Shown piece by piece: positions 16,574-24,201 of a stretch of 64,000 nt of DNA. Numbering within the stretch: position 1 is the stretch's first letter; each line of letters starts with the position of its first letter. A program made the translations under genes and the position numbers. The stretch is taken from positions 4,935-68,934 of the forward strand of contig DAOUBQ010000077.1 in assembly GCA_034432755.1 (NCBI GenBank). Reading direction: 5' to 3'. The notes under the pieces were generated by a model. That model made no database searches. It saw only the letters and a list, made by a program, of their open reading frames with translations, and was not told where the DNA came from. Origin of the DNA: UBA5195 sp034432755 (GTDB lineage Bacteria > Chloroflexota > Anaerolineae > Anaerolineales > Villigracilaceae).

Positions 16574-17266
16574 ATGTTTTTCTTCGACATCAACTACTTG
16601 ATTTACATGATACCCGCCTTTATCCTGATGGCGATTACCTCATGGTATGTCAAGTCATCCTACAATAAATGGAGCCAGGTGCGCGCCCGCAGCGGCCTGA
16701 CCGGGGCCGATGCCGCCCGGCGCCTGATTTCGAGCGGCGGCCTGTATGGTGTGCGTCTCGAAGGCATTGCTGGCGAAATGACCGACCACTACGACCCGCA
16801 AAACAAAGTACTGCGTCTTTCTTATGATGTCGCCAACCGGCCCTCGGTGGCCTCACTCGCCATCGCCGCGCACGAACTCGGCCATGCCATGCAAGACGCT
16901 GAAAACTACTTTCCCCTGCGGCTGCGTGGTGCGCTTGTTCCGGCAGTTAACATCGGCTCAAATCTGGGCTGGATTTTGATTATGGCTGGTTTGCTGCTCA
17001 ACTTCACTGGCCTGGCCTGGCTGGGCGTGCTTATCTTTTCTGCCGGGGCGGTGTTTGCCCTGGCCACCCTGCCCGTGGAATTCGATGCTTCAGCGCGCGC
17101 CAAACGCCTTCTGGCCGATTCGGGCATCATCGTCGGGGAAGAGGAACAGCGCGGCGTGAACGCGGTCTTAAACGCCGCCGCCCTCACCTATGTTGCCGCC
17201 CTCGTCACCGCCGTCATGCAGTTGCTCTACTTCGTCAGCCTGGTGGGTGGCCGCTCCCGCGATTAA
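16574..17266 (+). CDS. Membrane zinc metallopeptidase, YugP family
   Basis: 230 residues matching the neutral zinc metallopeptidase 2 (YugP, PF04298) pattern. An N-terminal helix (about 4-24), the HELGH zinc motif in AIAAHELGHAMQDAENY near residue 98, then two adjacent helices around 125-165 and a final one near the C-terminus. VEFDASARAKRLL after the third helix is the conserved third-ligand region (Glu/Asp). The active site is predicted at the membrane surface. GGAGG precedes the ATG by 7 nt. The biological substrate of the family is unknown. Confidence 0.88.
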   Translation: MFFFDINYLIYMIPAFILMAITSWYVKSSYNKWSQVRARSGLTGADAARRLISSGGLYGVRLEGIAGEMTDHYDPQNKVLRLSYDVANRPSVASLAIAAHELGHAMQDAENYFPLRLRGALVPAVNIGSNLGWILIMAGLLLNFTGLAWLGVLIFSAGAVFALATLPVEFDASARAKRLLADSGIIVGEEEQRGVNAVLNAAALTYVAALVTAVMQLLYFVSLVGGRSRD

Positions 17267-17280
17267 TACAACGCATTTTG

Positions 17281-17336
17281 AAACCGATAAACAGATAAGC
17301 AGATGATGGAACGGATTGCAAGCGGATAAACGGATA
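17281..17336. repeat. Intergenic degenerate tract of CGGATAA-like units
   Basis: Composed of loosely repeated 7-9-mers such as ccgataaacagataagcag and gcggataaacggata. It lies between a stop codon and a terminator and has no coding potential. The same sequence style occurs inside the methyltransferase gene at 26799-27346. Confidence 0.55.
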
Positions 17337-17373
17337 CTTTCGCCGTTCCTGCTCCCAGAGCAGAGTGCAACTT

Positions 17374-17412
17374 GAATAAAAAATCCGCGCCCAAGGCGCG
17401 GATTTTTTATTC
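17374..17412. terminator. Bidirectional rho-independent terminator
   Basis: A perfect 18-bp inverted repeat with a 3-nt loop (cca would extend it; loop caa). The GC core is ATCCGCGCC/GGCGCGGAT, flanked by A6 on one side and T6 on the other. It sits between the convergent metallopeptidase and thioesterase-like genes and should serve both. Confidence 0.92.
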
Positions 17413-17490
17413 GCCAGAAATATCCAGCACCCTGACCCACACTTCACGGCGGTGGGCGTGGGTGCGATGCTCAAACTGATGCCATTTCAT
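17407..17490 (-). CDS. Possible 27-residue peptide coupled to the DUF4442 gene
   Basis: The ATG overlaps the DUF4442 stop (ATGA). GAGGAAA lies 9 nt upstream in the end of that gene. The peptide starts MKWHQFEHRTHAHRR and is rich in His and Arg; it ends at the base of the terminator stem. Overlap and position suggest translation is possible, but length and lack of homologues make chance likely. Confidence 0.25.
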   Translation of the reverse strand: MKWHQFEHRTHAHRREVWVRVLDISGE

Positions 17491-17933
17491 CGCTTTTTCC
17501 TCACATACAAGAGTTTTTCAGCCCGCGCCACCACCTGTCCGCCCGAATCCAGCACCTCCACGCTGAAGAGCGGTTCCACCTTGGAACTGGTTTCCGCCGC
17601 CCGACGGATTTCTTCGACGCGCTCTAGCGGGATGTGGAAGGTCGCCATCACCGTGCCGCGCCCGGGTTTAACGAACTGAATGCTGGCGGCCTTGTCCCAA
17701 ACGATGTAACCATCTCCTAGCGCGCGCAACAAAATTAATGCAAACCAGGGGTCGCACATCGCATACAACGAGCCGCCGAAGTGCGTACCGAAAATGTTGC
17801 GGTTGAACCAGGTCAGCGGCATTTCGACCCGAATGGTTAAGTCATCCAGGCGGCGCGAGCGAATCCCTGCGCCCAGGAAGGGCGGGTACAGGTTGACGAA
17901 TCGTTCACGCAGTCGCTGCCAACGGGTTGCCAT
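17487..17933 (-). CDS. Hotdog-fold thioesterase-like protein (DUF4442)
   Basis: 148 residues. The fold is suggested by NRNIFGTHFGGSLYAMCDPW (the hotdog helix region with conserved Gly-Gly-Ser) and the strands KAASIQFVKPGRGTVMATF and ARAEKLLYVRKKR. These match the DUF4442/PaaI-like group, which is thought to act on acyl thioesters. No catalytic assignment is possible here. No Shine-Dalgarno precedes the ATG. Its promoter region is shared with the divergent RNase H-like gene, where GATTATAATC (17956-17965) is a self-complementary -10 that can serve both strands. Confidence 0.75.
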   Translation of the reverse strand: MATRWQRLRERFVNLYPPFLGAGIRSRRLDDLTIRVEMPLTWFNRNIFGTHFGGSLYAMCDPWFALILLRALGDGYIVWDKAASIQFVKPGRGTVMATFHIPLERVEEIRRAAETSSKVEPLFSVEVLDSGGQVVARAEKLLYVRKKR

Positions 17934-17970
17934 GGGGTCTCGCAGTCTCCGGCTTGATTATAATCTGCGA

Positions 17971-17976
17971 TACAAT
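17971..17976 (+). promoter_or_regulatory. Leaderless-type -10 box of the RNase H-fold gene
   Basis: TACAAT ends exactly 6 nt before the ATG at 17983 with no Shine-Dalgarno. A palindromic TATAAT lies 12 bp upstream and may drive the opposite gene. Confidence 0.5.
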
Positions 17977-17982
17977 AGCGGC

Positions 17983-19227
17983 ATGTCGCCCTCCCTGGTT
18001 GAGAAACTCCAATCGCTTGGCGCGCTCAAACCGGCCACAGAAATCCAGCCGCCCCCGCCCAAAGCCCGGCGCGATTCGTCGCTTGAACACACCCTGGGGG
18101 GCCGCTGGCTGGAGACGCGGCGCGGCGAAACCTTCGTGGTGGAACAGGTCTATTCAACGAAATACAAGCACGGGCGCGTTCCGATTCAGGTCGAATCGGG
18201 CTTGGGCGGGCTGGCGGCCTGGGCAGGCGACGAAACCATCAGCCGTCTCACCCTCTCCCAATTGGCATTTATAGATACCGAAACATCCGGGCTTTCGGGC
18301 GGCACGGGGACCTACGCCTTCCTGGTGGGCGCGGGGCGCTTTGTGGATGACGAGTTTCACCTCGCAATGTTTTTCATGTGCGACCCTTCCGAGGAGGCCG
18401 CCCTGCTGCAAGCCTTGGCAGACTTCCTCGCCCCGTGTGCCGCGCTGGTCACGTTCAACGGCAAAGCCTTCGACGCCCCGCTGCTACGCACCCGCTACAC
18501 CCTACAAGGCATGCCCTGTCCCTTCGATGGATACGCCCACATAGACTTGCTGCCGCTGGCGCGCCGCCTGTGGCGCGACCGCCTGCCCAGCCGCGCCCTG
18601 AAATATCTTGAAGAACACATCCTGCAAGCCCCGCGCGGAGTGGAGGAAGCGCCTGGCTACGAAATTCCCTGGTTATATTTCGATTACCTGCGCATCGGCG
18701 ACGCAGCCCCGCTCAAAGGCGTGTTCTACCACAACGCAATGGACGTGGTCGCCATGGCTGCCCTGCTGAATCTGACCGCCGAAATGCTGGAAAACCCCCA
18801 CCAGAGCCAAATCGAACACGGCCTCGACCTGATTGCCCTGGCAAAACTCTTTGAAGACCTCAACCGTTGGGACGACGCCGCCCTGCTCTACGAGCGCGGA
18901 TTGAAAACCGAACTGCCCGAACCCGATTTCTGGCAGGCGGTGCGCAGGCTGGCCGTGCTGCAAAAGCGGCGCGGTGATTTACAGACAGCGCTCAAACTGT
19001 GGGAGCAGTCCGCCGCCGAGGGGCATGTCTACGCCCATGTTGAGATGGCGAAATATTACGAGCACACCCGCAAAGACCCCACCTCCGCCCTGCGCTGGAC
19101 GCTGGCGGCAATTGGGCAAATCAAGGACAACCCGTTCCTACCCGCTTACATGAAAAAACACTGGATGGATGAACTCGGCCATCGCCAGGAACGCCTGGAA
19201 GCAAAACTGGCAAAGGGGAAGCGATGA
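17983..19227 (+). CDS. RNase H-like exonuclease-fold protein (YprB type) with TPR-like tail
   Basis: 414 residues. Residues about 90-270 form an RNase H-like exonuclease domain: FIDTETSGLSGGTGTYAFLV supplies the DxE motif, LVTFNGKAFDAPLLRTRY the second Asp region, and FYHNAMDVVAMAALL the final Asp. This matches RNase_H_2 (PF13482) proteins such as B. subtilis YprB. The C-terminal 120 residues are helical with TPR-like pairs (YERGLKTELPEPDFWQAVRR; WEQSAAEGHVYAHVEMAKYY). A DNA/RNA 3'-5' nuclease role is inferred. It overlaps the next gene by 4 nt (ATGA). Confidence 0.8.
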   Translation: MSPSLVEKLQSLGALKPATEIQPPPPKARRDSSLEHTLGGRWLETRRGETFVVEQVYSTKYKHGRVPIQVESGLGGLAAWAGDETISRLTLSQLAFIDTETSGLSGGTGTYAFLVGAGRFVDDEFHLAMFFMCDPSEEAALLQALADFLAPCAALVTFNGKAFDAPLLRTRYTLQGMPCPFDGYAHIDLLPLARRLWRDRLPSRALKYLEEHILQAPRGVEEAPGYEIPWLYFDYLRIGDAAPLKGVFYHNAMDVVAMAALLNLTAEMLENPHQSQIEHGLDLIALAKLFEDLNRWDDAALLYERGLKTELPEPDFWQAVRRLAVLQKRRGDLQTALKLWEQSAAEGHVYAHVEMAKYYEHTRKDPTSALRWTLAAIGQIKDNPFLPAYMKKHWMDELGHRQERLEAKLAKGKR

Positions 19228-20045
19228 AAAAACAACCCTTATGGATAACCGCCTTCCTCTTTCTCGCCAGCCTGGCCTGCCCCCTGCCCCTGGCCTCGGC
19301 CCCGGCTGAAACGCCCCCTCCCCTGCCGACCGCCACCGTTTCACCCACGCAGAACCCCACTCTCACGCCCACCGTCGCCGCACCGCTCTATGCGCAATGG
19401 CCGGTGCTGACTTCTATAAGCAGCGAGAGCGGGCAATCGCCCAACTACACCATCCAAACCAAAATCCCGGTTATGCAGGGCAACGACCCGCGCGTCACAC
19501 GTTTCAATGCGGAGGTGCTGGCATTGGTGACGCGGGAAGTGGAACAGTTCAAAGGCGAGCTGGCAGGCCTGCCAGCCGCGCCCATCAGCGCGGGCAGTTC
19601 CTTCGAGAACGCGTACACCATCGTCTCGCCGCCTGGCGATGTCTTGAGCCTGAATTTTGGCTTTTACGTCTATTCAGACGGCGCGGCCCACCCGTATAGT
19701 TACACCCTGACGTATACCTACGATTTGCAGCGCGGCGAACCCCTTCGGCTAGAGCAGTTGTTTCGGCCTGGCGCCGATTACCTCGGTCCAATTGCCTCTT
19801 ATTGCCAGGCCGAACTCACCCGGCGCGACATCGGATTCGACACACTGTTCGCAACCGGGGCCGACCCCACGCCCGAAAACTATCACAGTTGGAACATCAC
19901 CCCTGAAGGCCTGCTCATCCATTTCGACCCCTACCAGGTGGCCGCCTATGCCGCCGGGCCGCAGACCGTCCTCATCCCTTACGCGGAACTGAACGCCATT
20001 ATCAACCCGGACGGCCCGCTGGCAGGGCTGCGGCAGGGGGAATGA
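19224..20045 (+). CDS. Lipoprotein with DUF3298 (RsiV-like) domain
   Basis: 273 residues. Signal peptide with lipobox SLAC (Cys near 19), then a Pro/Thr spacer, then a DUF4163/DUF3298 pair. The latter is recognised from RLEQLFRPGADYLGPIASYC, the segment SWNITPEGLLIHFDPYQVAAYAAG, and VLIPYAELNAII. This fold is found in RsiV-type anti-sigma factors and in many lipoproteins. With no membrane-spanning anti-sigma part here, it is more likely a ligand- or wall-binding lipoprotein. It is coupled to the RNase H-like gene by ATGA overlap. Confidence 0.75.
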   Translation: MKKQPLWITAFLFLASLACPLPLASAPAETPPPLPTATVSPTQNPTLTPTVAAPLYAQWPVLTSISSESGQSPNYTIQTKIPVMQGNDPRVTRFNAEVLALVTREVEQFKGELAGLPAAPISAGSSFENAYTIVSPPGDVLSLNFGFYVYSDGAAHPYSYTLTYTYDLQRGEPLRLEQLFRPGADYLGPIASYCQAELTRRDIGFDTLFATGADPTPENYHSWNITPEGLLIHFDPYQVAAYAAGPQTVLIPYAELNAIINPDGPLAGLRQGE

Positions 20046-20053
20046 ATTGCGCG

Positions 20054-20830
20054 TTACAACATCCAGGCCAGCACTTTCTGAATCATCGTATCCCAATACG
20101 CCCAGTTGTGTTTGCCGGGGCCTTCTTCATAGGTCAGGTCAAGCGGCAGCGCGCGGGCATGGTCACGGAAGCGCAGGTTGGCGGCGTAGAGAAAGTCTTC
20201 GGTGCCGCAGCATTGGTACAGGCGCGGCTTAACGTTTCCTTGCGCGGCTTGTTTGGCCAGGGGAAACAAGTCGTTTTGGCTGCCACGAACTTTCGATAAA
20301 TCGCCAAACACGTTGCGCATGTGCGCCAGCCAGGCCTCGCTGTTCGGGTCCGCCGGGTTGGGGTTGACCTCCTCGCCAATATCAAGCGCGCCCGAAAGGC
20401 TGGCAGCAGCAGCAAAGCGCTCAGGGTAGGTCAGCGCGAGTTTGAAAGCGCCGTATCCGCCCATCGAAAGCCCGGCCACAAAGTTATCGGTCCGGTCGGT
20501 TGAGAGTGGGAAGACATCGCAGGCAACGGCAGGCACTTCCTCGCTGATGAACTGCCAGTACTTCCCACCATGCGCCATATCCGTGTACCAACTGAGATGA
20601 ACGGTGGGCATAACGACGGCCAGGTTGTACTGCTCGGCATAGCGCTCGATGGAAGTCCAGCGCTGCCAGGCGGTGTGGTCGTCGGAGTAGCCGTGTAACA
20701 GGTAGAGGGTACGATAGGTAGGTTTGGCGGCGTTTTGCGCGTCTTTGAGCGCGCGCTGGGGCAGGATGACGTTCATGGCGCAGCTCATGCCCAGGGTTTC
20801 AGAGAAAAACTTTACTTCGGTGAGGATCAT
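20054..20830 (-). CDS. Esterase of the EstA/putative-esterase family
   Basis: 258 residues, alpha/beta hydrolase of the PF00756 family that includes tributyrin esterase and S-formylglutathione hydrolase. It shows LLHGYSDDHTAW (oxyanion region), nucleophile elbow GLSMGGYGAFK, and His in GPGKHNWAYWD. The aspartate is expected in LYQCCGTEDFLY. The cytoplasmic location is inferred from the absence of a signal peptide. GGAG lies 6 nt before the ATG. It ends 8 nt from the convergent DUF3298 gene, with no visible terminator between. Confidence 0.85.
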   Translation of the reverse strand: MILTEVKFFSETLGMSCAMNVILPQRALKDAQNAAKPTYRTLYLLHGYSDDHTAWQRWTSIERYAEQYNLAVVMPTVHLSWYTDMAHGGKYWQFISEEVPAVACDVFPLSTDRTDNFVAGLSMGGYGAFKLALTYPERFAAAASLSGALDIGEEVNPNPADPNSEAWLAHMRNVFGDLSKVRGSQNDLFPLAKQAAQGNVKPRLYQCCGTEDFLYAANLRFRDHARALPLDLTYEEGPGKHNWAYWDTMIQKVLAWML

Positions 20831-21058
20831 TGTGGCTCCAAAAAATGAATTTTGCGCTCAATCATACTTGGCGGTTCGTTTGTTTTCTCTTTGCAAAAAA
20901 TATTAATCGAACCGCGAAGCATACATTTGGACTTGTGACAAAATTTGCAAAAGGTATGGAACTGCGTACCATCAGCGTTTGTGAAAACGAAAACCAACCC
21001 GCTGACGCAGTTCGGGTACGAAGTGGACCAGAACTTTAACAACGATCAATGAACCGAC
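20831..21058. other. Non-coding stretch next to the transposase remnant
   Basis: AT-richer than its surroundings, with no supported gene. Short open fragments (for example 20980-21051, KTKTNPLTQFGYEVDQNF) have no recognisable family. It may be residue of the same insertion event as the fragment that follows. Confidence 0.4.
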
Positions 21059-21424
21059 ATGCTGATGGATTGGGTGGATGCGCTCAGCAGTAACACCACC
21101 GCCCGGAGCGTGGTGCAATTGAGTCTGAACCCGCATTTTTGGCGGCACTACACGGCACAGAACAAAGCGGTGACGGTAAACGCCTTGCCCAATCAGCAAC
21201 TGGCAAGGCTGGCTTGCCAGACGCTCGGCGCGCCGCTCAAGCGGAAGTTCCATTGGCTGGGTACGGATGTTACCTCGACCCCGCGGCCCTTTCCAGATTC
21301 CTTGTCGAATCGAGGCTTTGTCTATCAGGCCAACCCCATCAAAGGCAATAAGCCGATTGCCATCGGACATCCATTCTTATTGAGTATAGCATGGCAGAAT
21401 CCATCCAATGACAATTTCTGGTAA
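21059..21424 (+). pseudogene. Truncated DDE-type transposase fragment
   Basis: Roughly 120 residues: SVVQLSLNPHFWRHYTAQNKAV, split here as SVVQLSLNPHF and RHYTAQ, then KFHWLGTDVTSTPRPFP and NPIKGNKPIAIGH. The arrangement resembles the N-terminal part and first catalytic Asp (GTDVTSTPRP) of IS-borne transposases in which the block RGFVYQ-NPIKGNKPI-GH follows. The rest of the catalytic domain is missing; the frame runs into unrelated sequence and stops. No terminal inverted repeats were found. The family assignment is from memory of the motif pattern. Confidence 0.5.
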
Positions 21425-21451
21425 GATTACGCCCCGATAGGAGATTACGCT

Positions 21452-22270
21452 ATGAACATGGAAAAATTACTGCTGGAGTGGCAATCGGGCCTGGGCGTGC
21501 TCTTGCCCAAACTGGCAGTAGCGCTGCTGATTTTCGTAGTCAGTCTGTACCTGGCAAAACTGTCAAGTGGAATGCTGTTGCACGTGCTGGAGCGGCGCAA
21601 GGTCAATTCAGGCGCAGAACGGCTGGTTTCAGAGACCGTTCGCTGGATCATTATCGTTTATGGCTCGGTGATGGCCTTGCAGCAATTTGCGGATGTAACG
21701 GCTTTCCTGGCCGGGTTGGGGATTTTGGGTTTTACGGTTGGGTTTGCGCTGCAAGATGTGATGAAAAACTTTGCTGCCGGGGTGCTGCTCCTGCTGCAAA
21801 AACCGTTTCGGATTGGGGATAATATCTCGGTGGCGGGTTTCGATGGAACGGTGACAGCCATTGACCTGCGTTCGACCGAAATCAGAGCCTTCGACGGGCG
21901 GACGGTCATCGTGCCGAACGCCGATGTCTTGAATCAAGCCATCATCAACTTCACCCGCTCGGTCCACCGCCGCATCGAACTGCCGGTGGGTGTGGCCTAT
22001 CGCTCTGACCTGGAACAGGTGCAAAAACTGGCGATGGATGCGATTGGGCAAGTCCCTGGTTTGTTGGCCGACCCTGCCCCGCAGGTCGTGTTCCGCAATT
22101 TCGGCGATTCTTCGATTAATTTTACGGTCTTTTATTGGGTGGATACGGCGCAAATTGGTCTGTTTGCCGCACAGGATGTTGGGCTGAAACTGATTAAACG
22201 TGCCTTGCAGGAACAGGGCATCGAGATTCCTTACCCCATCCGCACAGTAATGATGAAACAGGAAAAATAA
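21452..22270 (+). CDS. Small-conductance mechanosensitive channel (MscS family)
   Basis: 272 residues with three N-terminal helices (about 14-35, 60-82, 85-110) and the pore-lining TM3 segment FLAGLGILGFTVGFALQDVMKNFAAG, rich in Gly/Ala as in MscS. The beta domain follows (KPFRIGDNISVAGFDGTVTAIDLRSTEI with RTVIVPNADVLN) and an alpha/beta C-terminal domain. It releases solutes on hypo-osmotic shock. GGAG lies 8 nt before the first ATG. It ends 3 nt before the convergent DUF951 gene. Confidence 0.93.
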   Translation: MNMEKLLLEWQSGLGVLLPKLAVALLIFVVSLYLAKLSSGMLLHVLERRKVNSGAERLVSETVRWIIIVYGSVMALQQFADVTAFLAGLGILGFTVGFALQDVMKNFAAGVLLLLQKPFRIGDNISVAGFDGTVTAIDLRSTEIRAFDGRTVIVPNADVLNQAIINFTRSVHRRIELPVGVAYRSDLEQVQKLAMDAIGQVPGLLADPAPQVVFRNFGDSSINFTVFYWVDTAQIGLFAAQDVGLKLIKRALQEQGIEIPYPIRTVMMKQEK

Positions 22271-22273
22271 CCG

Positions 22274-22480
22274 CTATTTTTTGGGCTGTTCCCCCTCGCG
22301 CGGCAGGATGACCTTCACCCGGCGCGCCAACTCGCGGCGGGTGAGCAGAACGCGATGCCCACAGGTGCGGCATTCCAGCCCAATATCCGCCCCCAGGCGG
22401 GTGACGGTCCATTCGTAGCCGCCGCACGGATGCGGCTTGCGCAGGCGCACCACATCGTTAAGTTGTAAGTTGGGCAGCAT
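22274..22480 (-). CDS. DUF951 family small protein (YyzM-like)
   Basis: 68 residues starting MLPNLQLNDVVRLRKPHPCGG. The family has the KxHPCG motif (here RKPHPCGG), a WTVTRLGADIGLEC segment and a CxxC/CGHR motif (LECRTCGHRVLL), which together may bind zinc; its role is unknown, though some members neighbour nucleic-acid genes. A TATAAT ends 6 nt before this ATG with no Shine-Dalgarno, so the mRNA should be leaderless. Confidence 0.85.
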   Translation of the reverse strand: MLPNLQLNDVVRLRKPHPCGGYEWTVTRLGADIGLECRTCGHRVLLTRRELARRVKVILPREGEQPKK

Positions 22481-22486
22481 ACCTGA

Positions 22487-22492
22487 ATTATA
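22487..22492 (-). promoter_or_regulatory. Leaderless-type -10 box of the DUF951 gene
   Basis: TATAAT on the minus strand followed by tcaggt and ATG. The opposite-strand Cas4-like gene starts 53 nt further on, so this is a compact divergent promoter region. Confidence 0.6.
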
Positions 22493-22528
22493 CCGTAACC
22501 GTATGAGGCACAATAGCCCGATTTCTGT

Positions 22529-22534
22529 TAGAAT
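22529..22534 (+). promoter_or_regulatory. -10 box of the split Cas4-like operon
   Basis: TAGAAT ending 10 nt before the ATG at 22545; no Shine-Dalgarno. The leader would be very short. Confidence 0.4.
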
Positions 22535-22544
22535 AAATGTGCTA

Positions 22545-22787
22545 ATGAAAACCATCCGCGCCTCCGAAATTGGTTCATACTTATACTGCCGCCGGGCCTG
22601 GTGGTATCGCAAAAACGGACAGGAATCCATTAATCAGGCCGAACTCGCCGCCGGGACTGAACTGCACCGCCAGCACGGGCGCAAGGTGCTGGCCGCCGGT
22701 CTCCAGCGCGGGCTGGCCTTTCTGACGCTTTTGGTGGCCTGCGTCATGCTGACCTCCTTTGGATTACTCTATTTCCTGGGAGGCTGA
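22545..22787 (+). CDS. Cas4/RecB-like nuclease, N-terminal part with membrane helix
   Basis: 80 residues. ASEIGSYLYCRRAWWYRKNG matches the N-terminus of Cas4/Dna2-type PD-(D/E)XK nucleases, with Cys15 as the expected first [4Fe-4S] ligand. GTELHRQH (His41) fits the RecB-family motif I His. It then ends in one hydrophobic helix (about 57-78). The catalytic Asp, ExK and the remaining Cys ligands are absent here but present in the next gene. The stop overlaps that gene's ATG by one base (TGATG). Together they look like one nuclease whose two halves meet in the membrane. It has its own -10 and a very short leader. Confidence 0.7.
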   Translation: MKTIRASEIGSYLYCRRAWWYRKNGQESINQAELAAGTELHRQHGRKVLAAGLQRGLAFLTLLVACVMLTSFGLLYFLGG

Positions 22788-23320
22788 TGGTTCTCTTTTA
22801 CGCCGCCCTCGCCTTGTTGTTGATTGCCGCCATCCTGTTTTGGATTTCGGGCCGGGCGCGCCGCGCCGCCGGGCTGCCAGGCGGACGAATCATCTACACC
22901 GACACGCGCAGCTGGGGCAAGGTCGAAAAACCACTCTACGACTCCACGCTGGGGCTGACGGGCAAACCCGATTACCTGGTGGAACAACACGGACAACTGA
23001 TTCCAGTGGAGGTCAAGAGCGGACCCGCACCCGAAGCGCCATACGACTCTCATATCTACCAGTTGGCTGCCTACTGCCTGCTGGTACAAAAAACGATGGG
23101 AAAACGCCCCCCCTATGGCATCCTCCACTACGCCGACCGCGATTTCGCCGTTGATTACACCCACGAGATGGAAGACGCCCTGCTCGACCTGCTGGCCGAC
23201 ATCCGCCGCGATGAACGCCGCGAGGATGTTCCCCGCTCGCACGATAACCCGGTGCGCTGTGCCAAATGCGGATTCCGTCAGGCCTGTGACCAGCGGCTCG
23301 TATCCCCAAAAGGGGAATAG
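22787..23320 (+). CDS. Cas4/RecB-like nuclease, C-terminal catalytic part with membrane helix
   Basis: 177 residues. It opens with a hydrophobic helix (about 3-21) and a basic stop (RARR). The nuclease core shows GKPDYLV (Asp62), PVEVKSG (Glu75, Lys77) and HIYQLAAYCLL (Gln92), the PD-(D/E)XK motifs II, III and QxxxY. Cys158, Cys161 and Cys167 (CAKCGFRQAC) are three Fe-S ligands; the fourth is in the upstream polypeptide. GGGAGG lies a few bases before the ATG, so this frame has its own ribosome site. No cas1, cas2 or CRISPR array is in the window, so a CRISPR role is not supported; repair or DNA uptake are alternatives. Confidence 0.75.
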   Translation: MVLFYAALALLLIAAILFWISGRARRAAGLPGGRIIYTDTRSWGKVEKPLYDSTLGLTGKPDYLVEQHGQLIPVEVKSGPAPEAPYDSHIYQLAAYCLLVQKTMGKRPPYGILHYADRDFAVDYTHEMEDALLDLLADIRRDERREDVPRSHDNPVRCAKCGFRQACDQRLVSPKGE

Positions 23321-23322
23321 AA

Positions 23323-23328
23323 TATAAT
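23323..23328 (+). promoter_or_regulatory. Leaderless-type -10 box of nadK
   Basis: TATAAT ends exactly 6 nt before the nadK ATG at 23335. It lies 2 nt after the upstream stop codon. A small CCCC-aaaa-GGGG hairpin precedes it. Confidence 0.6.
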
Positions 23329-23334
23329 ATCCCC

Positions 23335-24201
23335 ATGACGAGCGTTGTTCCCCCCACCCGGATAATCGTCATCGGCCACCCCAAACTGGCCGAATCGATG
23401 AGCGATGCCGCCCAAATTGCCGCATTCCTGGCCGAAAAAGGCCTCGATGTCCCCTACGGGTCGCTCTACGACGAGAACCTGCGCAAGCGCGTCCATGCTG
23501 GGGAATTCGACCTGCTGATTGCCGTTGGCGGGGATGGAACGATGCTGCGCGCCGGGCATTTGTGCGCCCCAAACAACATCCCCATCCTGGGGGTTAACCG
23601 GGGGCGGCTCGGCTTCCTCTTCCAGGTTGACGAAGGCGGCTGGCAAAGAATGCTGGAGCAACTGCTGGCCGGGGATTACTGGGTGGAACACCGCATGATG
23701 CTGCGCGCCGAACACGTCCGGGCTGGAGAACGGCTCGGCTCGTGGCAGGCGCTCAACGACGTGGTTGTCGGGCGCGGCCCGAACATGCGTCCCATTCACG
23801 TTACCGCCAGCGTAGATGGGCAGCACCTGACCAAATTTGTGTGCGACGGGCTGATTGCCGCCACCGCCAGCGGCTCCACCGCCTACGCGCTGGCCTGCGG
23901 CGGGCCCATCTTGCCGCCCGAATTGCGCAATATTTTGCTCATTCCCATTGCCCCACACCTATCCTTCGACCGGGCCATTGTCCTTTCGGAGGGAGTCACC
24001 GTCAGCATGACCATCTTGAGCGATAACGGCATCCTGAGCGTGGACGGGCAAACTCCGATTGGCATGGACGAACACGACCGGGTGGATGTCCACGCCGGGG
24101 AAAACACCGTCAAATTCATCCGCTTTGGCGACCCCGGCTACTTTTATCGTAACCTGACCAAACACATGAACCAGAATACACTGATAGGATTGCCCCGATG
24201 A
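23335..24201 (+). CDS. nadK: NAD kinase
   Basis: 288 residues. It phosphorylates NAD to NADP. The ATP/polyphosphate site is LIAVGGDGTMLRAGH (GGDG); other family blocks are LGVNRGRLGFL, CDGLIAATASGSTAYALACGG and the C-terminal LSVDGQTP. It lies first in a run with the B-box membrane protein (4-nt overlap) and recN 17 nt further. The cytoplasmic enzyme provides NADPH supply. Polyphosphate could be the phosphoryl donor in some members; nothing here shows which donor is used. Confidence 0.95.
   Translation: MTSVVPPTRIIVIGHPKLAESMSDAAQIAAFLAEKGLDVPYGSLYDENLRKRVHAGEFDLLIAVGGDGTMLRAGHLCAPNNIPILGVNRGRLGFLFQVDEGGWQRMLEQLLAGDYWVEHRMMLRAEHVRAGERLGSWQALNDVVVGRGPNMRPIHVTASVDGQHLTKFVCDGLIAATASGSTAYALACGGPILPPELRNILLIPIAPHLSFDRAIVLSEGVTVSMTILSDNGILSVDGQTPIGMDEHDRVDVHAGENTVKFIRFGDPGYFYRNLTKHMNQNTLIGLPR

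Noticed and set aside
22545..23320. CRISPR-Cas locus suggested by the Cas4-like protein
   Set aside because: No cas1, cas2, effector genes or repeat-spacer array anywhere in the window. Cas4-like nucleases outside CRISPR loci are common.
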